Shown: one piece after another, positions 34,328 through 44,875 of the stretch
Layout of the letters: every line of letters begins with the position of its first letter
How positions within the stretch are numbered: the first letter of the stretch is position 1
From: RPQJ01 sp052035645
GTDB taxonomy: Bacteria; Pseudomonadota; Gammaproteobacteria; Steroidobacterales; Steroidobacteraceae
DNA length: 64,000 bases
Direction: 5' to 3'
Assembly (NCBI GenBank): GCA_052035645.1
Contig: JBPOHK010000137.1
Location: 9,333-73,332, forward strand
Translations under genes and position numbers: made by a program
The notes under the pieces: generated by a model
Seen by the model: only the letters and a program-made list of their open reading frames with translations
The model's database searches: none
Told to the model about the DNA's origin: nothing

Positions 34328-34563
34328 CGGCCTGTCCGTATGTCTGGCTCGCGATTTGTCGAACGCCGCAGTTCGAGCGTAGCCGCGCGGCGGCACCCAT
34401 CTATACGACCAGCCGTTGCCACCCTCGACGCGCGGCCGCTCGAACAAGGATCGCCGGAAAACAGGGGACACCTCCAATGCTCCGCGGCCATTGCAGGGAC
34501 TGGGTGTCCCCTGTTTTCCGAAGCGCGTGAGACCATGAGCGAGACAGACATACGGACAGGCCG
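34328..34563. mobile_element. MITE-like nested inverted-repeat element, non-coding
   Basis: Outer terminal repeats of 25 bp, 34328-34352 (begins CGGCCTGTCCGTATGTCT) and 34539-34563, are reverse complements with one mismatch. Inside are GTTCGAGCG / CGCTCGAAC (near 34371-34379 and 34437-34445) and a perfect 18-bp pair CGGAAAACAGGGGACACC (34455-34472) / GGTGTCCCCTGTTTTCCG (34503-34520). At the centre CAATG / CATTG flank a short loop. The whole 236 bp can fold as one long hairpin and encodes no protein. Sequences like GGTGTCCCCTGTTTTCC occur in many gammaproteobacterial repeats linked to REP-associated transposases; that link is recalled. Confidence 0.75.
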
Positions 34564-34602
34564 GGCGACCCGTGCCCGACGACAACCGCGCTGGTGACCG
34601 GC

Positions 34603-35085
34603 CTACTTCTCCGCGCCGCCCGGCATCGACCACTCCCCGGTACGCACGTCCAGCTTGTGGCAGTTCGCGCAGTCACCCTTGAAATTGGCGACATACGCGT
34701 TGTTCGCGCCCGTCAGGTGCACCAGGTGCATCAGCCGGGAGAAGGGCGGCGCCTTCTTCGAGTCCGGGCTGTGGCAGTCGAGGCAGCCGCTCGGGATGTC
34801 CTCGAGCGAGTCCTCGGCTGACGGATGCTTGCCCTTGAGGGTCAGGCCCGCGGGGGCCGCCGCCTTGGACTGGGCCAGCAGGCTGGCGTCGACCTTGCCG
34901 GCGGTCCATCGGGCGAGGGCAGTGCTCAGGCGGCGGTCCGTGCCCTTGGCCTTGTCGACCGTGTGGCAGCCGACGCACCCGTTGGGGTAGGGGTCGGCCG
35001 TGGCGGCGGCCGCAGCCCGGGGGTGCAGCGCGAGCAGGAGGGCCAAGGCGAGGAACAGCGCGACGGGAACCAGGCGGATACGCAT
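34603..35085 (-). CDS. Periplasmic triheme c-type cytochrome
   Basis: 160 residues. A signal peptide (MRIRLVPVALFLALALLLA, cleavage near AAAA-TADP) and three CxxCH haem sites: CVGCH (37-41), CLDCH (101-105) and CANCH (139-143). Extra His residues (for example MHLVH) could be axial ligands. It is probably a small periplasmic electron carrier. No cytochrome maturation or reductase genes are adjacent; the neighbours are a repeat element and an alpha/beta-hydrolase, so the redox partner is unknown. Confidence 0.85.
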   Translation of the reverse strand: MRIRLVPVALFLALALLLALHPRAAAAATADPYPNGCVGCHTVDKAKGTDRRLSTALARWTAGKVDASLLAQSKAAAPAGLTLKGKHPSAEDSLEDIPSGCLDCHSPDSKKAPPFSRLMHLVHLTGANNAYVANFKGDCANCHKLDVRTGEWSMPGGAEK

Positions 35086-35281
35086 GGGTCGCTCCTCCGG
35101 GCCCGGCAGGGGCCCTGGGTCATCATCCGCCCGGCGGCCCGGACGGGCAACCGGCGCCCGGTCGCGATTGATTTTCTTTCGCCGTGACGTCCAAGGGACG
35201 GTGCGCGCAGCCCGGTCGACCCCAACCCCGGCGGTCTGGCCAAGCGCAAGGGGAGCGGACCCGCGACCCCGGCACCCGTGC

Positions 35282-35307
35282 GCGCCCCCCTGGGGCGCTT
35301 TTTTTTT
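35282..35307 (+). terminator. Strong plus-strand intrinsic terminator without an annotated upstream gene
   Basis: GCGCCCC (35282-35288) / GGGGCGC (35292-35298), loop CCT, followed by nine Ts (35299-35307) that abut the stop codon of the minus-strand hydrolase. On the minus strand the same hairpin is preceded by As and not followed by Ts. No plus-strand protein gene lies upstream, so it may end a small RNA arising in 35086-35281. Confidence 0.7.
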
Positions 35308-36110
35308 CAGTGCGCCGCCAGCCACTCGAACAGGGTGCTGGCGAAGCGGATCTTCTGCTCCTTGCCGGCGACCACGTGTGCGACGTCCTCCCAGAGGATC
35401 CCCCTGGCGCCCGGGATGCCCCGTTCGATGGGCAGGGTATTGCGCGGAGCCGTCACCACGTCCTTGCCCGCGTGGATGATCAGCGACGGGCAGCGGATCT
35501 GGTGCAGCCGCGATCGCGACTCGAAATTGACGCAGGCGTCGATCAGCCTGGAGTGGGCCTCGTACCGCCCGTTGAGTTCCTTCCAGCCGCCCTCGGGGCC
35601 GAGCAGGCGTGCCTTGTTGGCATTGTAGAAGTCCGCGTCGAACGACAGCAGCGTCACCGCCTTCTGGAATTCGTAGAAGCCCAGGTCGCGGTGGATCCAG
35701 CGGAACATCTCGAGCTGGTCGCGCAGGAAGTCGTCGACCTCGCACCAGGCGCCCATGTTGAGCATGCTGCGCGCGAGATCCGGCCGGCGGATCGCGATTT
35801 CCTGGCATACGCACGCGCCGATCCCGACCAGGCCCATCAGGTGCACGTTCTTCAGGCCGAGGTGGTCGAGCAGCCCGATCGCGTCGTTGGCGTGCAGTTC
35901 CATCGTGCCGGGGATCGACAGGTCGTCGTCCGAGTCGCAGATGCCGCGATAGTCGAACACGATCACCTGGTAGCGGTCGGTGAGGCCGCGCGCGAGCTGG
36001 CCGTGGTTGTCGTGCGCGAAGGTGCCCCAGCCGCCCATGCACAGCACGGGCTCGCCCTGGCCGAGGACTTCGTAGTACATCCGGTGGTCGTTGATGCGTG
36101 CGATGGGCAT
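35307..36110 (-). CDS. Alpha/beta-hydrolase fold protein lacking the nucleophilic serine
   Basis: 267 residues. Fold landmarks: oxyanion region CMGGWGTFAHDN, strand VIVFDYRGICDSD, and a C-terminal acid and His at Asp217 (HAGKDVV) and His245 (EDVAHVV). At the nucleophile elbow, where G-x-S-x-G is expected, the sequence is GLVGIGA (93-99), so the catalytic Ser is replaced by Gly. The protein may be non-hydrolytic or use different chemistry (some alpha/beta-fold proteins act as lyases or dioxygenases). ATG 36110 chosen as the natural fold start (MPIARINDHRMYYEV). Confidence 0.8.
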   Translation of the reverse strand: MPIARINDHRMYYEVLGQGEPVLCMGGWGTFAHDNHGQLARGLTDRYQVIVFDYRGICDSDDDLSIPGTMELHANDAIGLLDHLGLKNVHLMGLVGIGACVCQEIAIRRPDLARSMLNMGAWCEVDDFLRDQLEMFRWIHRDLGFYEFQKAVTLLSFDADFYNANKARLLGPEGGWKELNGRYEAHSRLIDACVNFESRSRLHQIRCPSLIIHAGKDVVTAPRNTLPIERGIPGARGILWEDVAHVVAGKEQKIRFASTLFEWLAAH

Positions 36111-36403
36111 GGGCCTGGCTGTCTCCGTCGGAAGTTCGCGGGGCCGGCGGGCGCGCGTTGCGCGCATCGGCGGCGCCGGATGATAGTCAAAGACGCGGGT
36201 CGCGGGTCAACCCGTGCGGCCAAATGTGCGGACATTTGCCGGTGGTCGCGCGGCCGGGATCCGTCGCCGGCCGGGCGCGGTGCAGGGCGCCGCCCGGGCC
36301 GGGTGCCGGGGCGGCCGCGAACCCCGCCGCGGGACCGGCGGTCCTGCGCCCGGCGGACGGTCTGGTAAAGTACCGGCCGTCGTAAGCCACCCGGGGGTCC
36401 TCC
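36111..36403. promoter_or_regulatory. Divergent intergenic region with a short palindrome
   Basis: Between the minus-strand hydrolase and the plus-strand KAS III gene. CAAATGT (36221-36227) and ACATTTG (36232-36238) form a 7-bp inverted repeat around GCGG, typical in size of a repressor operator. An extended -10-like TGGTAAAGT lies near 36364-36372, before the KAS III gene. Both are low-confidence calls. Confidence 0.3.
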
Positions 36404-37480
36404 GTGACCTATGCCGCCATCACGGGCTGGGGCAAGTGCATGCCGCCGGCCGTCCTGACCAACGCCGATCTCGCCACGTTCCTCGACACGAACGACGAGT
36501 GGATCACCAGCCGCACGGGCATCCGGGAGCGCCGGATCTCCCACGTGCCGCTGAGCGACCTGGCCTACGTCAGTGCGATGCGGGCCCTGGCCTGCGCCGG
36601 GCTGGACCCGGCGGACGTCGAGCTGATCGTGTTCGGCTGCTGCAGCTACGACGACCAGGTCCCGAACCAGGCATCCGGGCTGCAGGCGCAGCTCGGGGCG
36701 AAGAAGGCGGCGTCCATGGACGTGAACACCGCCTGCACGAGTTTCCTGTACTCGCTCAGCACCGCCAGCGCGCTGATCCGCACCGGCGTCGTGAAGAACG
36801 CGGTGGTGGTCGGCGGCGAGATCATCACCGCATACATGGACTGGAAGAACCGCGGCGTGGCGGTCCTGTTCGGCGACGGCTGTGCCGCCGTCGTGCTGCA
36901 GGCCACCGACCGGGAGGAGGGCCTGCTGGCGGAGAAGCTCGGCTGCGACAGCGACGCGCGCAACACCCTGGTCGTCGAGGGCATGGGGTGCCGCTATGCG
37001 AACCAGGGCCGCATCCTCGGCCAGACCAACTGGATCTTCGAGGGCCCGGAGATCTTCAAGCGGGCGGTGCTGGGCATGTCCGGCGCCTGTGCGGACGTGC
37101 TCGAGAAGCGGCAGCTGACCGCCGAACAGGTCGACCTCGTCATCCCGCACCAGGCCAACCTGCGCATCATCGAGGCGGTGGCCAAGCGGGCCGGCGTGCC
37201 GAACGAGCGCGTGTTCGTGAACGTGCAGAAGTACGGCAACATGTCCGCCGCCACCGTGCCGGTCGCGCTGGTCGAGGCGCTCGAGGAAGGCCGCGTCAGG
37301 CCGAACGACACGCTGCTGATGCCGGCCTTCGGCGCCGGCCTCACCTGGTGCGCGCACCTCGTCCGCTGGGGCGACCGGGTGACGCCCAAGGGCACCACGG
37401 ACGTCGATCTCGTGCCCTGCCACGAGTCGGCGCTCGACCTGATCCGCAAGTACTCGCGCGGCAAGGGCCTCGAGATCTGA
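36404..37480 (+). CDS. 3-oxoacyl-ACP synthase III (KAS III / FabH-like)
   Basis: 358-residue thiolase-fold enzyme with the complete KAS III triad: Cys111 (NTACTSFLY), His249 (IPHQAN) and Asn279 (YGNMSAAT). It is about 40 residues longer than E. coli FabH and is not accompanied by fabD, fabG, acpP or plsX, so it is probably a secondary KAS III-like enzyme rather than the housekeeping FabH. Start GTG 36404 (V/MTYAAITGWGKCMPP). The next gene overlaps its stop codon. Confidence 0.85.
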   Translation: MTYAAITGWGKCMPPAVLTNADLATFLDTNDEWITSRTGIRERRISHVPLSDLAYVSAMRALACAGLDPADVELIVFGCCSYDDQVPNQASGLQAQLGAKKAASMDVNTACTSFLYSLSTASALIRTGVVKNAVVVGGEIITAYMDWKNRGVAVLFGDGCAAVVLQATDREEGLLAEKLGCDSDARNTLVVEGMGCRYANQGRILGQTNWIFEGPEIFKRAVLGMSGACADVLEKRQLTAEQVDLVIPHQANLRIIEAVAKRAGVPNERVFVNVQKYGNMSAATVPVALVEALEEGRVRPNDTLLMPAFGAGLTWCAHLVRWGDRVTPKGTTDVDLVPCHESALDLIRKYSRGKGLEI

Positions 37481-38370
37481 CGGCCGACGGCGCTTACCGC
37501 AGGGCGCTGCTGCAGATCCACTTCTGCGTCGTCCTGTGGGGCTTCACCGCCGTGCTCGGGCGGCTGATCAAGCTGCCCGCGTTCGACCTGGTCTGGTGGC
37601 GCATGCTGCTGGTCGCGGCCGGCGCGGCGCTGCTGCCTCGCGCGTGGCGGGGGCTGCGCGAGCTCGACGCGCGCTCGATCGCCGTCTTCGCCGGCATCGG
37701 CCTGATCGTCGCGCTGCACTGGCTCACTTTCTACGGCTCGATCAAGCTGGCGAACGCCTCCGTGGCCGCGACCTGCATGGGCGTGGCGCCGGTGTTCATC
37801 GCGATACTCGAGCCGCTCGTGCTCGGCACGCGCTTCGAGCCGCGCGACCTCCTGGTGGGCGTGCTGGCGATCCCCGGCGTCGCGCTCGTGGTCGGCGGCA
37901 CGCCGGAGGCCATGCACCTCGGGCTCGCGGTCGGCCTGGTGTCGGCGGCGCTGGTCGCGGTCTTCGGCGCGCTCAACAAGCGCCACGGCACGCGCGGCGA
38001 GCCGCTGACCGTGACCGGCCTCGAGCTGGCGGCCGGCACGGTGTTCCTCAGCCTGGCGGCGCTCGTCGCGCCCGGCCTGACCGGCGGCTGGCCCGCGTTG
38101 CCGGACGCCCGCGACGCCGGGCTGCTGCTGGTCCTGGCCTTCGCGTGCACCCTGCTGCCGTTTACGCTCTCGCTGGTCGCCCTGCGCCAGCTGAGCGCGT
38201 TCAGCGCGCAGCTCGCCGTCAGCCTCGAGCCGGTCTACGCCGTCGTGCTCGCGATCGTCCTGCTCGGCGAACAGCGGGAACTGGGGCTGGCGTTCTATGC
38301 GGGCGTGGCCATCCTGCTGGGGGCGGTGCTCGCGCACACCGCGTTCAGGCTTCGAGGCTCGAAGGGCTGA
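37477..38370 (+). CDS. EamA-family (DMT) transporter
   Basis: About 297 residues, ten helices, drug/metabolite transporter superfamily. Landmarks: ALLQIHFCVVLWGFTAVLGR in helix 1, WWRMLLVAAGAALL, IALHWLTFYGSIK-like helix 3, and a second EamA repeat ending LAIVLLGEQRELGLAFYAG. No ATG, GTG or TTG lies before helix 1. The frame is open from CTG at 37477, which overlaps the KAS III stop as CTGA and would start MTADGAYRRALLQ, so a coupled CTG start is likely. It converges with msrQ, overlapping it by 26 bp. Confidence 0.8.
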   Translation: MTADGAYRRALLQIHFCVVLWGFTAVLGRLIKLPAFDLVWWRMLLVAAGAALLPRAWRGLRELDARSIAVFAGIGLIVALHWLTFYGSIKLANASVAATCMGVAPVFIAILEPLVLGTRFEPRDLLVGVLAIPGVALVVGGTPEAMHLGLAVGLVSAALVAVFGALNKRHGTRGEPLTVTGLELAAGTVFLSLAALVAPGLTGGWPALPDARDAGLLLVLAFACTLLPFTLSLVALRQLSAFSAQLAVSLEPVYAVVLAIVLLGEQRELGLAFYAGVAILLGAVLAHTAFRLRGSKG

Positions 38371-38968
38371 GCTCGACCGCCGGCGAGGGCCGCCGCCGGC
38401 GTGCCCGCCGCCAGCGCCACGCGAGCAGAGCGCCCAGGGCAAGCGCGTACGCCAGCGGCTCGCGCCAGTCGGCCTTCACCTGCCACCAGAAATGCCAGCA
38501 GCCGAGCACGGCGGCCGGGTAAATCAGTCGATGCAGTGCGTGCCAGCGCCGGCCGAGGCGGCGCATCCAGCGATCGGTCGAGGTGACCGCGAGCGGCACC
38601 ATCAGCAGCAGGGCCGTGAACCCGACGGTGATGTAGGGGCGCTTCACCAGGTCCGCTGCGATCGCCGCCGGGCGCAGCGACTGGTCCAGGACCAGCCAGG
38701 CGAGGAAGTGCAGCGACAGGTAGGTGAACGCGAACAGCCCGAGCATGCGGCGCAACTGCAGCAGGCGCGGCTTGCGCAGCGTGACGGCCAGCGGCGACAC
38801 GCACAGCGTCGCGAGCAGCAGCCTCAGGCCCCACAGGCCGAGCTGGTGGATCAGTTCGCTGACCGGGTTGGCGCCCAGGCCGAGTCCGGCCACGCCGAAG
38901 GTGCGTGCGACCAGCCACAGCAGCGGCAGTGAGCAGGCGACGAACAGCAGGGGCCTGGCGGGTTTCAA
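38345..38968 (-). CDS. msrQ: MsrQ, haem-binding membrane subunit of the methionine sulfoxide reductase system
   Basis: 207 residues, six membrane helices, ferric reductase-like transmembrane family (YedZ). Haem-ligand His residues appear in YLSLHFLAW, RWHALHRLIYP and GCWHFWW. It passes quinol-derived electrons to periplasmic MsrP. The start is TTG at 38968-38966, overlapping the msrP stop (TTGA) by 4 bp, so translation is coupled. Its last 26 bp overlap the convergent transporter gene. Confidence 0.92.
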   Translation of the reverse strand: MKPARPLLFVACSLPLLWLVARTFGVAGLGLGANPVSELIHQLGLWGLRLLLATLCVSPLAVTLRKPRLLQLRRMLGLFAFTYLSLHFLAWLVLDQSLRPAAIAADLVKRPYITVGFTALLLMVPLAVTSTDRWMRRLGRRWHALHRLIYPAAVLGCWHFWWQVKADWREPLAYALALGALLAWRWRRARRRRPSPAVELSPSSLEA

Positions 38969-39903
38969 TAGTTCTTCCGCAGGTCCATGCCCGCATAGAG
39001 CGAGGCGACCTCGGCCGCGTAGCCGTTGAACGGCAGCGTCGGGCGCTTGGGGGTGAACAGGCCCGCGCCGATGCGGCGCTCCTCGGCCTGGCTCCAGCGC
39101 GGGTGGTCCACCTTCGGATTCACGTTGGCATAGAAGCCGTACTCCTCAGGTGCCGAGCGGTTCCAGCTCGTCGGCGGCATGCGCTCGGTGAAGCGGATCT
39201 CGACGATGGACTTGATGCTCTTGAAGCCGTACTTCCACGGCACGACCAGCCGCAGCGGCGCACCGTTCTGGTTGGCCAGTACTTCGCCATAGAGGCCCAC
39301 GGCGAGCAGCGCCAGCGGATGCATGGCCTCGTCCATCCGCAGGCCCTCGACGTACGGCCAGTCGAGCACCGGGAAGCGCTGGCCGGGCATCTCGGCGGGC
39401 CGCAGGACGGTCTTGAACGCCACGTAGCGGGCGCGCGAGGTCGGCCGGAAGCGCCGGATGAGGTCCCCGAGCGGGAAGCCGACCCACGGGATCACCATGG
39501 ACCAGGCCTCGACGCAACGCAGGCGGTAGATGCGTTCCTCGAGCGCGTGCGGCTTGAGGATGTCCTCGAGCGTGAAGGTGCCGGTCACCTCCGCCTCGCC
39601 GGCGATGGTCACGTTCCAGGGGCTCGGCCGGAAGCGCCCGGAGCGCTCCGCCGGGTCGGATTTATCTGTGCCGAATTCGTAAAAGTTGTTGTAACTCGTT
39701 ATATCTTCACGCGTATTTGCCGTCTCGCCCGTGCTGTAGCGTGGATTGCGGCGGGCGTCGAGCCGGGCCGCCGCGGGAACCCCCGGGGCCGCGAGGGCGA
39801 GGCCCGCACCGGCCAGGCCGGCCATGACTTCCCGCCGGTTCAGGTACCGCTCGCGGGGCGTGATTTCGGAGGGCAGCGGGGCGAGCGGAGGGCGTCGGCG
39901 CAT
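38965..39903 (-). CDS. msrP: MsrP, periplasmic molybdopterin methionine sulfoxide reductase
   Basis: 312 residues. Twin-arginine signal (YLNRREVMAGLAGAGLALAA), then the sulfite-oxidase-like domain. The Cys coordinating molybdenum is in YRLRCVEAWSMV; NNFYEFGTDKSDP, VGFPLGDLIRRF and PWKYGFKSIKSIV are characteristic of YedY/MsrP. It repairs oxidised methionines in periplasmic proteins using electrons from MsrQ, encoded immediately downstream with a 4-bp overlap. Confidence 0.95.
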   Translation of the reverse strand: MRRRPPLAPLPSEITPRERYLNRREVMAGLAGAGLALAAPGVPAAARLDARRNPRYSTGETANTREDITSYNNFYEFGTDKSDPAERSGRFRPSPWNVTIAGEAEVTGTFTLEDILKPHALEERIYRLRCVEAWSMVIPWVGFPLGDLIRRFRPTSRARYVAFKTVLRPAEMPGQRFPVLDWPYVEGLRMDEAMHPLALLAVGLYGEVLANQNGAPLRLVVPWKYGFKSIKSIVEIRFTERMPPTSWNRSAPEEYGFYANVNPKVDHPRWSQAEERRIGAGLFTPKRPTLPFNGYAAEVASLYAGMDLRKNY

Positions 39904-39968
39904 GGGGTGGTATTCGTCCGGTGTCGGCGGTCGGTTCACCGGATCAGACCGGTCCGGGAGGCTGAAAG

Positions 39969-40697
39969 TTACAGCGCATCCAGCAGGCGGGGCAGCACCT
40001 CGCCCGACGGACCGCGCAGCGCGGCCTCGGCGTATGCGGACAGGTCGGTCGGGTTCGGGTTCACCTCGATGACCGCCGCTCCACGGCGCAGCGCGATCTC
40101 GGCCAGTCCGGCGGCCGGGTAGACGAGCGACGAGGTGCCGACCGAGAGGAACACGTCGCAGTCCCGGGCGGCCGCATCGGCCAGTCGCATCGGCTCCGCC
40201 GGGATGGCTTCGCCGAACCACACCACGTCCGGCCGCAGCAGGGCGCCGCAGGTCGCGCAGTGGGGCAGGCCGTCCGGCCCCGGCACGCGCTCGCGCACGG
40301 CCTGCTCGTCCGTGCAGCGGTCGCGCAGGATGTTGCCGTGGTATTCGAGGACGCCGGTGCTGCCGGCCCGCTCGTGCAGGCCGTCGACGTTCTGGGTGAC
40401 CAGGGTGAGTTTCGGGACCCGCCGCGCCAGTTCGGCCAGCGCCCGGTGCCCGGGACTGGGCTGCGCCGCCCGTACGCTCGTGCGGCGCGCCTCGTACCAT
40501 TCCCAGACGAGCCGGGGATCGCGTTCGAAGGCTTCCGGCGTGGCGAGTTCCTCGGGCCGGAACTTCGCCCAGAGGCCGGTGAGGGCATCGCGAAAGGTGG
40601 GGATGCCGCTCTCGGCCGAGATGCCGGCCCCCGTGAGCACGCACAGGTGCCGCGCCTCGCGCACACGCCGGGCAGCGGTGGCGAGGAGCGGCCCCAT
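39969..40697 (-). CDS. Sir2-family NAD-dependent protein deacylase, class III type
   Basis: 242 residues. GAGISAESGIPTFRD (NAD binding), TQNVDGLHERAGS, catalytic His120 (LEYHGN), Cys128 plus Cys147/Cys150 for zinc, and VVWFGE. Tyr68 and Arg71 in WYEARR match the Y-x-x-R pair that lets SIRT5 and E. coli CobB remove succinyl and malonyl groups, so desuccinylase activity is expected in addition to deacetylation. It begins 7 bp after the aconitase stop on the same strand, so the two may be co-transcribed. Confidence 0.9.
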   Translation of the reverse strand: MGPLLATAARRVREARHLCVLTGAGISAESGIPTFRDALTGLWAKFRPEELATPEAFERDPRLVWEWYEARRTSVRAAQPSPGHRALAELARRVPKLTLVTQNVDGLHERAGSTGVLEYHGNILRDRCTDEQAVRERVPGPDGLPHCATCGALLRPDVVWFGEAIPAEPMRLADAAARDCDVFLSVGTSSLVYPAAGLAEIALRRGAAVIEVNPNPTDLSAYAEAALRGPSGEVLPRLLDAL

Positions 40698-40704
40698 GGC
40701 CCCG

Positions 40705-43398
<2,694 letters not shown>

Positions 43399-43439
43399 CG
43401 GACCTCCGAGGGGGCGAACGGGCTCGGCTGAGCCGCGGA

Positions 43440-43445
43440 ATTATA
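43440..43445 (-). promoter_or_regulatory. Candidate -10 box for acnA
   Basis: A perfect minus-strand TATAAT at 43445-43440, 42 bp before the acnA ATG, overlapping the mnmA stop codon. No good -35 hexamer is visible, so the call rests on the -10 alone. Confidence 0.4.
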
Positions 43446-44535
43446 GCGGCAAGCGTGCGGTCGAGGCGATAACCGCGCCCCCGAGACAGGCCTCCCCGTC
43501 GTAGAAAACGGCCGACTGGCCCGGCGTGACCGCCCGCTGCGGCGCGTCGGTGCGCACGATGCAGCGCCCGTCGCCGCCCACGGCGACCCGGCACGCCTGG
43601 TCGGGCTGCCGGTACCGGGTCTTCACCGTGCAGGCGAACTCGCCCGCCGGCGGGCGCCCCGCGACCCAGTGCGCCGGCTCGGTGTGGATCTCGCGGGTGG
43701 CGAGCAGCGGGTGGTCGTGGTCCTGCACCACGACCAGGACGTTGCGCCGCAGGTCCTTGTCGGCGACGTACCACGGCTTTTCCGCGGCTCCGCGTACGCC
43801 TCCGACCTCGATGCCCTGGCGCTGGCCGAGCGTGTAGTACATCAGGCCGCGGTGCCGTCCGAGCACCCGGCCCTCGGGCGTGCGGATCTCGCCCGGCTGC
43901 GCGGGCAGGTACCGGGCGAGGAACTCCGCGAAGGGCCGCTCGCCGATGAAGCAGATGCCGGTGCTGTCGCGCTTGTCGTGCACGGGCAGGGCGCGCGCAT
44001 GCGCGATGCGGCGCACCTCGTCCTTCGGCAGCCCGCCGACCGGGAACAGCGTGCGGGCGAGCATCGGCCCGGGCACGGTGTGCAGGAAGTAGCTCTGGTC
44101 CTTGCCGGGATCGAGGCCACGCAGCAGCCGCACGCCGCGGCCGTCGTCGGCGGTGCGCGCGTAGTGTCCCGTCGCGAACCAGTCCGCGCCGAGGCGCTGC
44201 GCGTGCTCGAAGCACACGCCGAACTTGATCTCGCGGTTGCAGGCGACGTCCGGGTTCGGCGTGCGCCCGGCGGCCAGCTCGTCGAGGAAGTGGCGGAACA
44301 CGCGGTCGCGGTACTCGCCCGAGAAGTTCACGGTGTGCAGGGGGATCCCGAGGTCTTCGCACACCTTGCGCGCGTCCTGCAGGTCGGCGGCGGCGGTGCA
44401 GTAGTCGTCCTCGTCGGCCTCCCAGTTGCGCATGAACAGGCCGTGCACGTCGTGGCCCGCGTCCTTGAGGAGCGCGGCCGAGACGGCGGAATCGACGCCA
44501 CCGGAGATCGCCAGTACTACTCGCGCGTGAGACAT
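43441..44535 (-). CDS. mnmA: tRNA-specific 2-thiouridylase MnmA
   Basis: 364 residues. Adenylates and thiolates U34 of tRNAs for Lys, Glu and Gln. P-loop-like SGGVDS (11-16), catalytic Cys pair Cys99 (NPDVACN) and Cys195 (STGICFIGER), and FMRNWEADEDDYC near the N-terminus. The sulfur relay partner TusE is not nearby. A TATAAT box ends 6 bases before the ATG, so the mRNA is probably leaderless. In E. coli mnmA follows nudJ and precedes hflD-purB; here nudJ is separated by a repeat-rich gap and hflD is absent. Confidence 0.96.
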   Translation of the reverse strand: MSHARVVLAISGGVDSAVSAALLKDAGHDVHGLFMRNWEADEDDYCTAAADLQDARKVCEDLGIPLHTVNFSGEYRDRVFRHFLDELAAGRTPNPDVACNREIKFGVCFEHAQRLGADWFATGHYARTADDGRGVRLLRGLDPGKDQSYFLHTVPGPMLARTLFPVGGLPKDEVRRIAHARALPVHDKRDSTGICFIGERPFAEFLARYLPAQPGEIRTPEGRVLGRHRGLMYYTLGQRQGIEVGGVRGAAEKPWYVADKDLRRNVLVVVQDHDHPLLATREIHTEPAHWVAGRPPAGEFACTVKTRYRQPDQACRVAVGGDGRCIVRTDAPQRAVTPGQSAVFYDGEACLGGAVIASTARLPL

Positions 44536-44541
44536 GACGGG

Positions 44542-44547
44542 ATTATA
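44542..44547 (-). promoter_or_regulatory. -10 box of mnmA, leaderless configuration
   Basis: Minus-strand TATAAT at 44547-44542, then CCCGTC and the ATG. The normal distance from -10 to the transcription start places +1 on the A of the start codon. No Shine-Dalgarno exists between. The -35 is not obvious. Confidence 0.55.
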
Positions 44548-44595
44548 GGATCCGCGGCACGATGCGCGTTTGTCGTTGACCGCGGCATCCGTCCA

Positions 44596-44695
44596 TCCTT
44601 CCGGTCACCCTGTCGAAAACGCCGTGAACCCATCCATGGGGGCTCCGGGCGCCGCGTCCATGCGGCGCACGGTTTCGCCAGGGTGACCGGAAGGA
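44596..44695. repeat. 100-bp palindromic element between mnmA and nudJ
   Basis: 17-bp perfect arms (TCCTTCCGGTCACCCTG at 44596-44612, reverse complement at 44679-44695). Pairing continues imperfectly inward (CGAAAACGCCGTG against CACGGTTTCG) to small inner palindromes (CCATCCATGG; GCGCCGC/GCGGCGC). It would form a long cruciform or RNA hairpin. Not coding. Confidence 0.75.
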
Positions 44696-44769
44696 CGTAC
44701 GGTGCCGCTGCAGCAGTGGGTCGTCGCGCGAGCCCCGAAGCGCCAGCCGCCGCAGCGTCGCAGGCCGGA

Positions 44770-44868
44770 CCTTCCGATGATCCTGCCGGACCCGTCCGCG
44801 ACAGGGATGTCGCGGCCGGAGCCTCCAGGGACGGATTCACGGCGTGTCCGGCAGGATCGATCGGGAGG
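44770..44868. repeat. Second palindromic element, about 99 bp
   Basis: Imperfect arms CCTTCCGATGATCCTGCCGG... (44770-44791) and its reverse-complement counterpart at 44846-44868, differing by one substitution and one extra base. Inside is a perfect stem-loop CCGCGACA-ggga-TGTCGCGG (44796-44815). The outer arms of both elements begin CCTTCCG, suggesting common origin. Confidence 0.7.
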
Positions 44869-44875
44869 GCCGGAC

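Noticed and set aside
34211..34633. Small open frames across the inverted-repeat element
   Set aside because: They lie on both strands, cross the palindrome arms, and have no ribosome sites or family resemblance.
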